Shown here: one piece after another, positions 43,232 to 51,979 of the stretch
Position numbering within the stretch: position 1 is the first letter of the stretch
How the letters are laid out: every line of letters starts with the position of its first letter
Assembly: GCF_023349125.1 (NCBI RefSeq)
Contig: NZ_JAKIKT010000016.1
Location: 1-54,972 of the forward strand
From: Shewanella corallii
GTDB taxonomy: Bacteria > Pseudomonadota > Gammaproteobacteria > Enterobacterales > Shewanellaceae
Length of the DNA stretch: 54,972 bases
Reading direction: 5' to 3'
Program-made: the position numbers and the translations under genes
The notes under the pieces: generated by a model
Told to the model about the DNA's origin: nothing
Seen by the model: only the letters and a program-made list of their open reading frames with translations
Database searches by the model: none

Positions 43232-44104
43232 ATGGCCATTCCACTGATCGACTTTAAGCAGGGGATAGCCTCAGTACCTGAGGTTGAGGTTATCGAGCTA
43301 TCCGAACTCTATACCAGAGCGTTTAAAGACCACGATCCCCAGGCTCCCCACAGGCTCTCTTTCTTTATGATGGTGCTGTTTGAAGAGGGGGAAGGGCTGC
43401 AAATGGTGGATTTTAACGAGTACCGCTTCCGGCCCGGCACAGTGATCAATTTGCAGCAGGATCAGGTGACCGCATTTGAGCTGACTGACCATCCCAGGGG
43501 AAAACTGCTGCTGTTTACCCAGACCTTTCTGGACAAGGTGCATACCAATATGCGCCTGCCCAACTATACCCCCACTCACCTTAACAACCGCTATTCTCCG
43601 GTGCTTGAGCTGGATACCTGTAATTTTGCCCGTACCAAAGCCCTGGTGGATGAGATACAAACGGAGTTGGCCTGTGATGATGGTGACCCCTTAATTGTCA
43701 TGTATCTGTTTTCTGCCCTGACTTTGCTGCATCGAAGACTGAAAACTCTGGGGGAGGTGGACGATATCTCACCGACCCACAGTCGCCAGCTGGCAAAGTT
43801 TATTGCCCTGTTACAGCAGCATTATGAGCAGATACGTGATGCCAACTGGTATGCAGATCAGTTGGCAACCACCTATAAAACGCTGAACCTGATCACCAAA
43901 GCCGCAACATCGCTGACCGCCAAACAGATGATAGATGCCTATGCCATTACAGAGATTAAGCGCAGATTGGTGATCAGCAAGGTGACGACGCAACAGCTGG
44001 CCTGGGACTTTGGTTATGAGGATGCCAGCAACTTTGTGAAGTACTTTAAAAAAGAAACAGGTATGACCCCCAGCACGTTCAGAAATGACTATATAAAAAG
44101 CTGA
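43232..44104 (+). CDS. AraC-family transcriptional regulator
   Basis: 290 residues. The N-terminal half is a cupin ligand domain (FFMMVLFEEGEGLQMVDFNEYRF, PGTVINLQQDQV). The C-terminal ~100 residues are the AraC double helix-turn-helix: WYADQLATTYKTLNLITKAATSLTAK and then VTTQQLAWDFGYEDASNFVKYFKKETGMTPSTFR. It follows the lipoprotein by seven bases and is read towards the NTF2-like gene 136 bases on, which it may control. The effector is unknown. Confidence 0.9.
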   Translation: MAIPLIDFKQGIASVPEVEVIELSELYTRAFKDHDPQAPHRLSFFMMVLFEEGEGLQMVDFNEYRFRPGTVINLQQDQVTAFELTDHPRGKLLLFTQTFLDKVHTNMRLPNYTPTHLNNRYSPVLELDTCNFARTKALVDEIQTELACDDGDPLIVMYLFSALTLLHRRLKTLGEVDDISPTHSRQLAKFIALLQQHYEQIRDANWYADQLATTYKTLNLITKAATSLTAKQMIDAYAITEIKRRLVISKVTTQQLAWDFGYEDASNFVKYFKKETGMTPSTFRNDYIKS

Positions 44105-44240
44105 TAATTAGTAATTAAGTCCTATTCTTTGATTTTCCGGGTTCGAAATTGACTATTTTTCTGCCCATTTCCACTCTGCCGGATATCTCCCGGCTCCCCT
44201 AGCATTGATCCGGCACCAATCGCAACGAAAGGACGAGACA

Positions 44241-45026
44241 ATGACTAACTCAACTCTGTCAAACAAAGACAAAGCCATCGCACTGATCACCAGTATCGAA
44301 ACCGGAGATACTGCGCCGGTAGCCTTTATCAATCCCGATAAATATATCCAGCACAACCTGGCTGTGGCCGATGGCCTGCAGGGATTTGGTGAAGTATTGC
44401 AGGCATTGCCTGAGGGCAGCGCCAGAGCCAGGGTACAGCGAGCGTTTACCGATGGTGACTATGTTGTGCTGCACACCGAATATAACTTTTTCGGCCCGAA
44501 ATCCGGCTTTGATGTATTCCGGTTTGAGGATGGCCAGATAGTGGAGCACTGGGACAATCTGCAGGAGCTGGCCGCCCCTAACCCAAGTGGTCGCACTATG
44601 GTGGACGGCACCACCCAGGTGACAGATCTGGATAAGACTCAGGCCAACAAAGAGATGGTGAGCGACTTCGTCAATGTGATTTTGATGGAGGGTGATATGA
44701 GCCGTATTGGTGAGTATGTCGATCCTGAGGAGTCCGCTTATCTGCAGCATAACCCCATGGTCGCGGATGGGCTGGCGGGGTTGGGTGTGGCATTGCAGGC
44801 ATTGGCTGATAAGGGAATGCCCATGGTGTACACAGCAGTTCATAAGGTATTGGGGCAGGGCAACATGGTGCTGGCCATAAGTGAAGGCCAGTTCCTGGGG
44901 CAGCATGTCTCCTTCTACGACCTGTTCCGGGTGGCTGACGGCAAGGTTGTTGAGCACTGGGACACCATAGAAGTGATTCCACCTGAAAGTGAGTGGAAGA
45001 ACAGCAATGGTAAGTTCGGCTATTAG
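44241..45026 (+). CDS. tandem SnoaL/NTF2-like domain protein
   Basis: 261 residues with two similar NTF2-fold domains (about 8-120 and 132-250). The repeats align at YIQHNLAVADGLQGFGEVLQAL and YLQHNPMVADGLAGLGVALQAL, VFRFEDGQIVEHWDN and LFRVADGKVVEHWDT. The shared His and Trp of HN and EHWD probably line the pockets. Such proteins are often small-molecule binding or isomerase-like enzymes; the reaction is unknown. ATG 44241 with GAAAGGA is favoured over an upstream start. It ends at a terminator. Confidence 0.85.
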   Translation: MTNSTLSNKDKAIALITSIETGDTAPVAFINPDKYIQHNLAVADGLQGFGEVLQALPEGSARARVQRAFTDGDYVVLHTEYNFFGPKSGFDVFRFEDGQIVEHWDNLQELAAPNPSGRTMVDGTTQVTDLDKTQANKEMVSDFVNVILMEGDMSRIGEYVDPEESAYLQHNPMVADGLAGLGVALQALADKGMPMVYTAVHKVLGQGNMVLAISEGQFLGQHVSFYDLFRVADGKVVEHWDTIEVIPPESEWKNSNGKFGY

Positions 45027-45067
45027 CCTGCCGCCGCCCGCATAAGGGCAGCCTGTTATTCAATCTT

Positions 45068-45095
45068 CGGCCACATTTTAGTGGCCGTTGTTTTT
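45068..45095 (+). terminator. intrinsic terminator at the MITE border
   Basis: CGGCCAC-ATTTTA-GTGGCCG stem followed by TTGTTTTT. The MITE inverted repeat begins with the next base. Confidence 0.8.
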
Positions 45096-45360
45096 ATACC
45101 AATCCGCATAGAAGGTTGATCTCATCAGAGCCATGTCAGCCATTCGAGTACAAGCGAAATTGGTGACGACATAGTGGTTCTATGGCTAGACAATTCTGTG
45201 CCGTAATCGTGTGGCTGACAGGCTCCCGAAGGGCGAGTTTTAAAGGCGCGCATACTGCCCAGAGCACTCTTGATTTATCCCGATAGACCTTCGATTGCTC
45301 TGATTGTCTTCACACCTTTAAGTTCTCGCTGAGTGACTAAACTCCTATGCGGATTGGTAT
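45096..45360. mobile_element. MITE-like element, 265 bp, non-coding
   Basis: The ends are a perfect 16-base inverted repeat (ATACCAATCCGCATAG, 45096-45111 and 45345-45360). No ORF of its own fits inside. The tip and the following bases (GAAGGTTGATCT) resemble the insertion-sequence ends at both window borders (ATTGAAGTCTGATCTAAT), so a transposase of that kind may mobilise it. A TA or AT target duplication cannot be separated from the repeat tip. It lies between a terminator and the Shine-Dalgarno of the macrodomain gene, and must therefore provide or transmit its transcription. Confidence 0.85.
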
Positions 45361-45374
45361 TAGAGGAGGTCATT

Positions 45375-46244
45375 ATGAAGCCATTTTCCCTGACGAATTA
45401 TGCAGGACATATCCAGTTGCACAGCCCATTTGTCCCCGGCACCGCTGCGGGGTTGAGTCAAACCTGCCTGGTGGACGCCCTGTTGGCCGAGTTACTTCAC
45501 TCCTGCACAGCTGGCGACAACCAGAGTGAACGCCGAGCTCTGCTGGATTCACTGTTGACGCAATTGCCTCCTGATACTTTGAGCCAGCAAGGTACAGCTT
45601 TGCTCGATGCGCTGTTACAGGCCGAGGCAGCTGGCAGGCAGATTACCCGGGTGGAGGATTTGCCCCCATTTCTGACCATAGGCACTACCAAAGTGGTGTT
45701 GTGGCAGGGGGATATCACCACCCTGAAGGTCGGGGCCATAGTCAACGCGGCCAACAGCCAACTACTGGGCTGTTTTCTGCCCGGACATAAGTGCATAGAC
45801 AATGCGATTCACAGCCGGGCCGGGGTTCAGTTGCGCAGAGATTGCGACACCATTATCCGCCTGCAGGGTCATGAGGAGGCAACAGGGCTGGCTAAAATCA
45901 CCCGGGGCTACAACCTGCCGGCGGATTACGTGGTGCATACCGTGGGTCCTATAGTGCAGGGGGAGTTGACCCATTATCACAGCCAGCGGCTGGCAGACAG
46001 CTATAGAAATAGTCTGGAAATCACCAAAGAGGTTGAGGGGCTGCGCAGTCTGGCTTTGTGTTCAATATCTACCGGAGTATTCGGGTATCCCATAGAGCAT
46101 GCCACTCCACTGGCTATCGCCACCGTGGCCAATTGGCTCAGGGAGAATCCGGGTCAGCTCGATGCTCTGGTATTCAATGTTTTCAGTGACCGGGACTACC
46201 GGACCTATCAGGCAGAACTGGAGGAGTACATATGCAACAACTGA
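45375..46244 (+). CDS. zinc-containing macrodomain, protein-ADP-ribose hydrolase
   Basis: 289 residues: a helical N-terminal extension (1-100) and a macrodomain (about 104-285) with GDITTLKVGAIVNAANS and STGVFGYPIE ADP-ribose loops. LLGCFLPGHKCIDNAIH supplies Cys133, His138 and Cys140, the zinc ligands of the macrodomain class paired with SirTM. These hydrolases remove ADP-ribose added by the sirtuin. GAGGAGGT lies 5 bases before ATG, just outside the MITE. The gene overlaps the sirtuin gene by 13 bases. Confidence 0.9.
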   Translation: MKPFSLTNYAGHIQLHSPFVPGTAAGLSQTCLVDALLAELLHSCTAGDNQSERRALLDSLLTQLPPDTLSQQGTALLDALLQAEAAGRQITRVEDLPPFLTIGTTKVVLWQGDITTLKVGAIVNAANSQLLGCFLPGHKCIDNAIHSRAGVQLRRDCDTIIRLQGHEEATGLAKITRGYNLPADYVVHTVGPIVQGELTHYHSQRLADSYRNSLEITKEVEGLRSLALCSISTGVFGYPIEHATPLAIATVANWLRENPGQLDALVFNVFSDRDYRTYQAELEEYICNN

Positions 46245-47101
46245 ACACCAACACCCTGCAAGCTGTGTCTGAACTGATCAAACAGGCCGATGCGGTATTA
46301 ATCGGTGCCGGCGCAGGCCTGAGTGCAGCGGCCGGGCTGAACTACCTTGACCGGGATAAGTTTGCTGAGGTTTATCCGGGATGGAAACGCAAAGGCTTTA
46401 ACGCCCAGTATGAACTGATGGGATACCCCTATTGGAACCAGCTGGAGCAGTGGGGCTACTACAAGGTGCATCTGGAGTATGTGTACTTCTCTCAGGGCGC
46501 CAATCCTCTGTATCAGAGCCTGTATGATCTGGTGAAAGAGAAAGATTACTTTGTGATGACCTCAAATGTGGATGGCCTGTTTTATAAGAGTGGCTTTGAC
46601 CGGCAGAGGTTTTTTTCACCCCAGGGAGATTACGGCAAGATACAGTGCACCAAACCCTGCTCTGAGCAGGTGTGGGATATCGAACCGTTTTTGCAACGTA
46701 TGACACCATTCTTCGACCCGGTAGAGCAGGTGCTGACATCTGAGCAGGGCGTGCCCAAATGTCCCAACTGTGGTGGCGATATGTTTATTCACGCCAGAGT
46801 CGATGGCTCCTTTATCGATGCTGTGCATGCGCCTCAGCGACAGGCATTTATGCAGTGGCTGGAACAGCAACGGGATAAAAAGCTGGTCCTGCTGGAGCTG
46901 GGGGCCGGGTTCAATACTCCTACGGTTATTCGCTTGCCTATGGAGCAGATCTGCTACAACTTTGATGACGCAGCGCTGGTCAGGGTGAATATGGATAATG
47001 CCAGTTTGCCACCTGAGCTGGGATTTAAGGCGACCTCGATAAAAGGGGATATCGGCGAGTTTATTAACGGGGTTTACACCGATAAAAATGGCCGCATTTA
47101 G
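46232..47101 (+). CDS. class M sirtuin (SirTM), protein ADP-ribosyltransferase
   Basis: 289 residues. The NAD-binding loop GAGAGLSAAAGL (25-36), TSNVDGLFYKSGF (110-122) and SPQGDYGKIQC (129-139) are the SirTM forms; the catalytic His of deacetylating sirtuins is replaced by Gln131. Cys139, Cys143, Cys177 and Cys180 form the zinc site. SirTM enzymes transfer ADP-ribose to a lipoylated GcvH-like carrier in Gram-positive pathogens. That carrier and its ligase LplA2 are not next to this gene. A terminator overlaps the stop codon. Confidence 0.9.
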   Translation: MQQLNTNTLQAVSELIKQADAVLIGAGAGLSAAAGLNYLDRDKFAEVYPGWKRKGFNAQYELMGYPYWNQLEQWGYYKVHLEYVYFSQGANPLYQSLYDLVKEKDYFVMTSNVDGLFYKSGFDRQRFFSPQGDYGKIQCTKPCSEQVWDIEPFLQRMTPFFDPVEQVLTSEQGVPKCPNCGGDMFIHARVDGSFIDAVHAPQRQAFMQWLEQQRDKKLVLLELGAGFNTPTVIRLPMEQICYNFDDAALVRVNMDNASLPPELGFKATSIKGDIGEFINGVYTDKNGRI

Positions 47102-47111
47102 CGGCCATTTT
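47085..47111. terminator. terminator overlapping the sirtuin stop codon
   Basis: AAAATGGCCGC-ATTTA-GCGGCCATTTT: the stop TAG (47099-47101) lies in the loop and right arm. A and T runs allow both directions, so it may also serve lysE. Confidence 0.8.
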
Positions 47112-47134
47112 ACTTTTGGTTGAGCCGTTTCGCG

Positions 47135-47737
47135 TTACAGCCAGATAAACAGCAGGCAGGACGCGGTCAATACTCCCATGGTTCGATTGAAATACACCCA
47201 ACTGCGGTCACCGGACATCAATTTTCCCAGCCACACACCAAAGCCTGCCCACATAGATGTCAGGGGAAAACCCACCAACATAAACACCAACACGATCAGC
47301 AGGGCTGAACTCCAGTAGTCACTGCCCGCACTGGTAAATGAGCCTACGGCGGTAATCGCCATGGCCCAGGCTTTGGGATTCACGTACTGAAACATTGCCG
47401 CCTCAGTGGCAGTCATCGGCTGTCGGCCTGCTGAGGGCTTGTCCCCTGGCGGGGCGGCACTGGCTATACGCCAGGCCAGATAGAGCAGATAGGCGCTGGC
47501 AGCCACCTTCAATACCTGCTGGATCAGTGGGTACATTTGAAACAGTAAGCCCAGTCCGGCTGCCACCAGAGTAATCAGAGTGGCGACACCCAGCGTAATT
47601 CCAAACAGATGAGGGAGTGTTCGGCGATAACCGAAATTGGCCCCGGATGCGGTCAGCATCATGTTGTTTGGGCCCGGCGTACCAGTCATGGTAGCGGCGA
47701 ACACAGCTAAGGTGAGTAGTAAAGATGGCTCTGTCAC
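47135..47737 (-). CDS. LysE-family amino-acid exporter
   Basis: A 200-residue inner membrane exporter with six helices and the N-terminal family motif TPGPNNMMLTASGANFGYRRTLPH, plus YVNPKAWAMAI in the middle. Members export lysine, threonine, homoserine lactones or related compounds; the substrate cannot be told. The start is a GTG with AAGGA 13 bases ahead. It is divergent from a MocR regulator, with an inverted repeat operator between them. Confidence 0.9.
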   Translation of the reverse strand: MTEPSLLLTLAVFAATMTGTPGPNNMMLTASGANFGYRRTLPHLFGITLGVATLITLVAAGLGLLFQMYPLIQQVLKVAASAYLLYLAWRIASAAPPGDKPSAGRQPMTATEAAMFQYVNPKAWAMAITAVGSFTSAGSDYWSSALLIVLVFMLVGFPLTSMWAGFGVWLGKLMSGDRSWVYFNRTMGVLTASCLLFIWL

Positions 47738-47753
47738 TGACGGGGTCCTTATG

Positions 47754-47771
47754 AATTGTATGGGTACAATT
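47754..47771. promoter_or_regulatory. inverted repeat operator between lysE and the MocR gene
   Basis: AATTGTA-TGGG-TACAATT is a perfect 7-7 inverted repeat, 17 bases upstream of the lysE start. A related half site TTTGTAC occurs further on, near 47791. GntR/MocR proteins bind such TTGTAC-type dyads, so this is the likely target of the adjacent regulator. Confidence 0.6.
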
Positions 47772-47857
47772 GGCTGATAATTGTCTGAATTTTGTACTTG
47801 TGTTAGTTTTTGACCGTATCAGGGAGCTGAATTCAGATCAAAAGGTTTATTGTCACC

Positions 47858-49240
47858 ATGACAATTGAGAGCGTTGAGTTAAAAAGAGATGGTCGGCCCA
47901 TTTACCGACAGATTGCCTCCGCCATTGAAGATATGGTGCAACAGCAGCAGTTGCTGCCCGGAGCCAGGCTACCTACCCACAGAGCCCTGGCTGACAGCTT
48001 GTCGGTGACCGTGGGGACAGTGACCAGGGCGTACGCCGAGGCGGAGCGTCGGGGGATTGTTGAGTCTAAAGTGGGTTCCGGCACCTTTATCTGTCGAAAA
48101 GACAGGCCAGCCTGGAGTTTTTCGCACCGCACCCGGCAAGATGAAATGAACTTTGGCTACAACGTACCGCCACAACTCGACCGGGCGGAACTCTTTACCC
48201 AGGCGGTTCAACAGATTGCCTCTCATCCGGCTGAACTCAATGAGCTGATGTTATACCAGCCTCCCTCCGGGGTGGTGCAGCACAGAGCCGTGCTGGCTGA
48301 CTGGTTACAACAGCATGGCGTCAGCGCCAATGTCGACAGGTTGCTCTATTGCTCCGGAGCCCAGAACGCCATTCAACTTTGCCTCACGACACTGTGTCGG
48401 CAGGGCTATACTGTGCTGGTGGATAAGCTGACCTACCCCGGCCTGCTGAGCTTGGCGCGGCAGCTGCACATTACCGTAAAGCCGGTCGAAATGGATGAGC
48501 AGGGGATGATACCTGAAGCCTTGGTTGCGGCCTGTAAACAGTACTCGGCACGTATGGTTTATATGATGCCGACCCTGCAAAACCCCACTACCGTGACTAT
48601 GGGTGAAGCGCGTCGCAGAGAGTTGATTGCGGTATGTCGTCAGCAACAACTGCTGATACTGGAAGATGACGTTAATGGCCTGCTGCCGCGTCACAGACCG
48701 GAACCCTTGGTGAATATGGCACCGGAGCAGGTTATCTACATAGGCGGCTTGTCCAAAAACCTGGCCCCGGGGCTCCGTCTTGGCTTTATGTTACTGCCCG
48801 AATCTCTTTATTCCCGCATCGTTCATGCGCTGCAAAATCACAGTTGGATGATCAGTCCTTTGTTGACCGCTATCGCCGCTATCCTGCTGGAAAATGGTGC
48901 TGCCAATAAGGTGTTGGACAGCATCAGAGAAGAGATGGAATCCCGTTGGCGCATGGTTGCGGAGAAACTGTCTGCAGTGGAACTGGTGTTTCATCCAAAT
49001 GGGTTTCATGGCTGGATTTCATTACCTGACGACTGGTCACTCAGTGAATTTATGGCAGCGAGTAAAACCCGGGGACTGGAGCTGAAGTCTTCTGAGTTGT
49101 TTGTCCCCCCCGGATATCCAGCCCCTTCGTGTGTCAGGATTGCCGTCAGTGCGCCAACCAGCACAGCGGAATTGGAGCAGGGATGTATTCAGTTGGCAGA
49201 CCTGTTGGCCAACCCGCCGTCGTCCGCCTTTTCACCCTAG
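47858..49240 (+). CDS. MocR-type regulator (GntR winged helix plus aminotransferase fold)
   Basis: 460 residues. A GntR winged helix (about 1-75: GRPIYRQIASAIEDMVQQQQL, LPTHRALADSLSVTVGTVTRA) is joined to a fold-type I aminotransferase domain (100-450). The PLP-binding region reads EDDVNGLL and YIGGLSKNLAPGLRLGFM, with the Lys of SKN as Schiff base. It is divergent from lysE and probably controls it in response to an amino acid-PLP adduct. The Shine-Dalgarno is weak. Confidence 0.92.
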   Translation: MTIESVELKRDGRPIYRQIASAIEDMVQQQQLLPGARLPTHRALADSLSVTVGTVTRAYAEAERRGIVESKVGSGTFICRKDRPAWSFSHRTRQDEMNFGYNVPPQLDRAELFTQAVQQIASHPAELNELMLYQPPSGVVQHRAVLADWLQQHGVSANVDRLLYCSGAQNAIQLCLTTLCRQGYTVLVDKLTYPGLLSLARQLHITVKPVEMDEQGMIPEALVAACKQYSARMVYMMPTLQNPTTVTMGEARRRELIAVCRQQQLLILEDDVNGLLPRHRPEPLVNMAPEQVIYIGGLSKNLAPGLRLGFMLLPESLYSRIVHALQNHSWMISPLLTAIAAILLENGAANKVLDSIREEMESRWRMVAEKLSAVELVFHPNGFHGWISLPDDWSLSEFMAASKTRGLELKSSELFVPPGYPAPSCVRIAVSAPTSTAELEQGCIQLADLLANPPSSAFSP

Positions 49241-49248
49241 GTAGAAGA

Positions 49249-50109
49249 TCAAAATCTATAGGTGAGTGCCAGTTTGGGGCCAATAAAGCTGTAGTTGATA
49301 TTAAAGTCGGCGACCTTGATGTTGTAGAAGGTCTCAGTCATATCAACAGAGACTCTGTAGTAGTTGTAGGAGACAGACAGGTTCCAGTTTTGGCTTAGCT
49401 CTGCACTGATACCGGCCCGAATATCTGTGAGCGCTCCCTTCATATCATCCAGCTCCAGATAGAAGTACTGGGCGTGGCCAGTAAGTTCCCAACCAGGCAT
49501 TAACTGATAGCGGCCGATCAGCCCGATATCCGGAAGCGGTGCGGTGACCTCATGCTCAACCAATCTGGGAATAGGAGTCTGACCACACTGATTGCCCTCG
49601 ATTTGGCCAGAAATACAGGCGCCTATGGCTCCTTCCAGGGCAACGCTGATAAACATGGTATGTAAGCCAACTGTCACACCCAGGGTATAGTTCTGGCCTT
49701 CAAACAGGTCATAACCATATCCGAGCCTGAGAATATCGATATCCAGCTCTGTATCCAGGCGAGCGCCGGTATCTACCTGATAAATGGTGTCGTCGATATT
49801 TATTTGAAACCCACGGCTGAGCCCAATCGTATCGCCCCTGCGATGGAGCTGTTTCCAGTCCAGATAGTAGTGATGCTTGTGACCATACGCATACTCAAGC
49901 TCGAAAAAGGGAAGAAACTGGTACTGATCCAATTCAAGGTCGCTTTCGAAATCCAGCTTGAAGTCCTCTCCCAGAATAGGGTCTGTCACATCGATGCTGG
50001 AATCAGACTCGGCATAAAATCCCCCGACCCGTATCTGCATATCCCCTGCGTTACATGTGACACTGCATAACAATGCCAATAACGGCCATCCTCTGCCCCA
50101 CGTCCTCAT
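49249..50109 (-). CDS. outer membrane beta-barrel protein
   Basis: 286 residues. The signal peptide (1-20) is followed by alternating polar/apolar strands (FFELEYAYGHKHHYYLDW, LRLGYGYDLFEGQ, LTGHAQYFYLELDD, SYNYYRVSV) and ends in the C-terminal Phe required for barrel insertion (LALTYRF). The strand count suggests an OmpW/OmpA-sized barrel; a named family was not recognised. A GGGAGGA Shine-Dalgarno is present. It converges with the MocR gene with an eight-base gap and is divergent from the DUF4397 gene. Confidence 0.78.
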   Translation of the reverse strand: MRTWGRGWPLLALLCSVTCNAGDMQIRVGGFYAESDSSIDVTDPILGEDFKLDFESDLELDQYQFLPFFELEYAYGHKHHYYLDWKQLHRRGDTIGLSRGFQINIDDTIYQVDTGARLDTELDIDILRLGYGYDLFEGQNYTLGVTVGLHTMFISVALEGAIGACISGQIEGNQCGQTPIPRLVEHEVTAPLPDIGLIGRYQLMPGWELTGHAQYFYLELDDMKGALTDIRAGISAELSQNWNLSVSYNYYRVSVDMTETFYNIKVADFNINYSFIGPKLALTYRF

Positions 50110-50442
50110 TTATCCTCCCGTCTTCCCTGTTGAGCCCGTTCAGCATATCACTATGGTTTTGAATCTGTTGGATATTTGTTCGGTCTCTATACTGTTCTGT
50201 CTCAGCTTCGAGGGCTCTTTGCCTATTGGTTCGATGGCTGAGAGTGTTGTTGGAGTAAAATTGAAGTTAATTGACATTGTTAAAGACGGAACGTCTGAAA
50301 AGTCAGGGGTTTGTAGTTTAAATTATTGAATTTGATGCAAAGTGTCACAAAGTATTTCGAACTAACTTCGCCGCAATCCAGTCGGAAATTGGGTAACAGG
50401 CCATTTGGCAAAAATAGTTAACTATTCTTTGCGGAGGAAAAA
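50110..50442. other. 333-bp divergent intergenic region
   Basis: It lies between the barrel protein (left) and the lipoprotein (right). TATACT near 50188 could be a -10. A GTGTCACAAAG stretch near 50342 looks like half a CRP-type site. No ORF with a good start is present, and no terminator is seen. Confidence 0.3.
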
Positions 50443-51804
50443 GTGAAAAGAACTAAAAATCTTATATTGGCAATGGGGGTGATGTTATCTGTAGTTGGAT
50501 GTAGTGACAGTGACAAAGAAGAACCCAAAAAACAGGTGGCGTATGTGCAGTACTACAATGCCTCACCTGACAGCACATCAACCAACCTGGTCCTGAAAAG
50601 TAAAAAGTACACCTCGGTCAATTTCGGACAGGCGATTCAGCGATTTGCGGTGACTACCGGAAGCAACGAGGTGAGTGTTACCGGCAAGAATGCTGAAAAC
50701 AAAGATGTGAGCTTTCATAAGCAGGATGTCACTTTTGCGGCCGGTGACAACCATTTGTATGTGTTGGCCGGAGACTATGCCAAAACCGATTTTGTCGACA
50801 TTAAGTTCACTACGGACAAGCTCGATAAAGAGAATGATAACCAAGACAAGAAAACTTATATGCAGGTGTTGGCAGCCCATGTCAGCAAGAGTACTGCAAA
50901 GTTGGGGATCTATATCGGCAAAAAGGAAGATGGTTTTAGTTCGGCCAAGTTTCTGGGGCAGGCCGAATACAAAGGAGTGACCGAATCGCAGATATTGGCA
51001 ACCGGGAAGTATGTTGTTTACCTCACCAAGGCAGGCAGTAATGAGCCTTTCTATACTACGGCAGAGGTTAATCTGAATGCCAAGACTGTCTACAAGCTGC
51101 TGATTAGACCGGGGTTTGGCGCTGCAACAGAAGGTATCAAGCTGGATGCAGTGAGTGGCGGCAAGTCAGTATCTTCGTTACCGGATATCAATGAAAAGGT
51201 GCAGTTCAGGGTTTACAACGGTTTTGAAGAAACCGATAAGGTCAAAGCCGAACTCAAGGGCAAATCAGGTGAGTCCCATGAAGTTGAAGTGGCCAGGTGG
51301 GCGATCTCCAGCTTTACGCCAGCTAAATTTGGCGACTATGACGTGGAGATTAGCGATGCAGCAACGGGTAATACGCTGCTCAATAATCTGTTGGTGACCT
51401 ACAATCAGAGCGACTCCAAGTCCATTCTGCTGTACCCGGACGCTGAAGATAAGCTCAAAGCCACAGTGATAGAGCACTCCCTGACACCCCGCAGCTATCA
51501 GTACAGTATCCAACTGTTGAACCTGGCCGCAGGCACCAAGGGACTGGAGGTTTACTTTGTTCGTGGCAATGAAACGGTAGAAACGGCCAAGTACAAGGTG
51601 ACCAAGTGGGACTTCACCAAGAACCTGAGCATTACCCTGCCCAGAGACAGCTACACAGTAACTGTGATCAAGCGGGAAAATGACAACACTCTCAACTTGT
51701 TGCACCGTCAAGCTCTTCAATTGAAAGATAATCTCGACTTTACCCTGGTACTGACGCCCGACGAGAGTCAAACCTGGGGTTATCGACTGGTGGCATTCCA
51801 GTAG
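50443..51804 (+). CDS. DUF4397-type lipoprotein
   Basis: 453 residues with a GTG start, a good GCGGAGG Shine-Dalgarno, and a lipoprotein signal ending VVGC (Cys20). The mature part starts in VAYVQYYNASPDSTSTNLVL, a pattern of DUF4397, where the domain forms beta sandwiches. At least two more repeats appear (QFRVYNGFEETDKVKAEL near 255; SIQLLNLAAGTKGLEVYF near 355). DUF4397 proteins are surface lipoproteins without a known role. It is monocistronic, ended by a hairpin. Confidence 0.72.
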   Translation: MKRTKNLILAMGVMLSVVGCSDSDKEEPKKQVAYVQYYNASPDSTSTNLVLKSKKYTSVNFGQAIQRFAVTTGSNEVSVTGKNAENKDVSFHKQDVTFAAGDNHLYVLAGDYAKTDFVDIKFTTDKLDKENDNQDKKTYMQVLAAHVSKSTAKLGIYIGKKEDGFSSAKFLGQAEYKGVTESQILATGKYVVYLTKAGSNEPFYTTAEVNLNAKTVYKLLIRPGFGAATEGIKLDAVSGGKSVSSLPDINEKVQFRVYNGFEETDKVKAELKGKSGESHEVEVARWAISSFTPAKFGDYDVEISDAATGNTLLNNLLVTYNQSDSKSILLYPDAEDKLKATVIEHSLTPRSYQYSIQLLNLAAGTKGLEVYFVRGNETVETAKYKVTKWDFTKNLSITLPRDSYTVTVIKRENDNTLNLLHRQALQLKDNLDFTLVLTPDESQTWGYRLVAFQ

Positions 51805-51829
51805 CTATTGCTGACCTTGCTGAACAGCG

Positions 51830-51858
51830 AGCTTGCCGCCAGTCCGGGGCAAGCTTTT
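51830..51858 (+). terminator. intrinsic terminator after the DUF4397 lipoprotein
   Basis: AGCTTGCC and GGCAAGCT pair across a ten-base loop, followed by TTTT. Confidence 0.6.
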
Positions 51859-51979
51859 CCCAGCTGTGGAGGAATAAAACTTCTGCACGGTTTGGATAAT
51901 CTGACCTTTTACCTGTTGACTCGCTGAGACTTTCTATACTGAAAGGATACACACTGCGCTTGGGCGGCGGGAGTCATCA

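Noticed and set aside
44259..44957. A 232-codon open frame antisense to the NTF2-like gene
   Set aside because: Shadow of a duplicated-domain gene, with no start signal or family motif.
50057..50329. A 90-codon frame in the gap between the barrel protein and the DUF4397 gene
   Set aside because: It overlaps the start of the barrel gene on the other strand, lacks a ribosome site and shows no motif.
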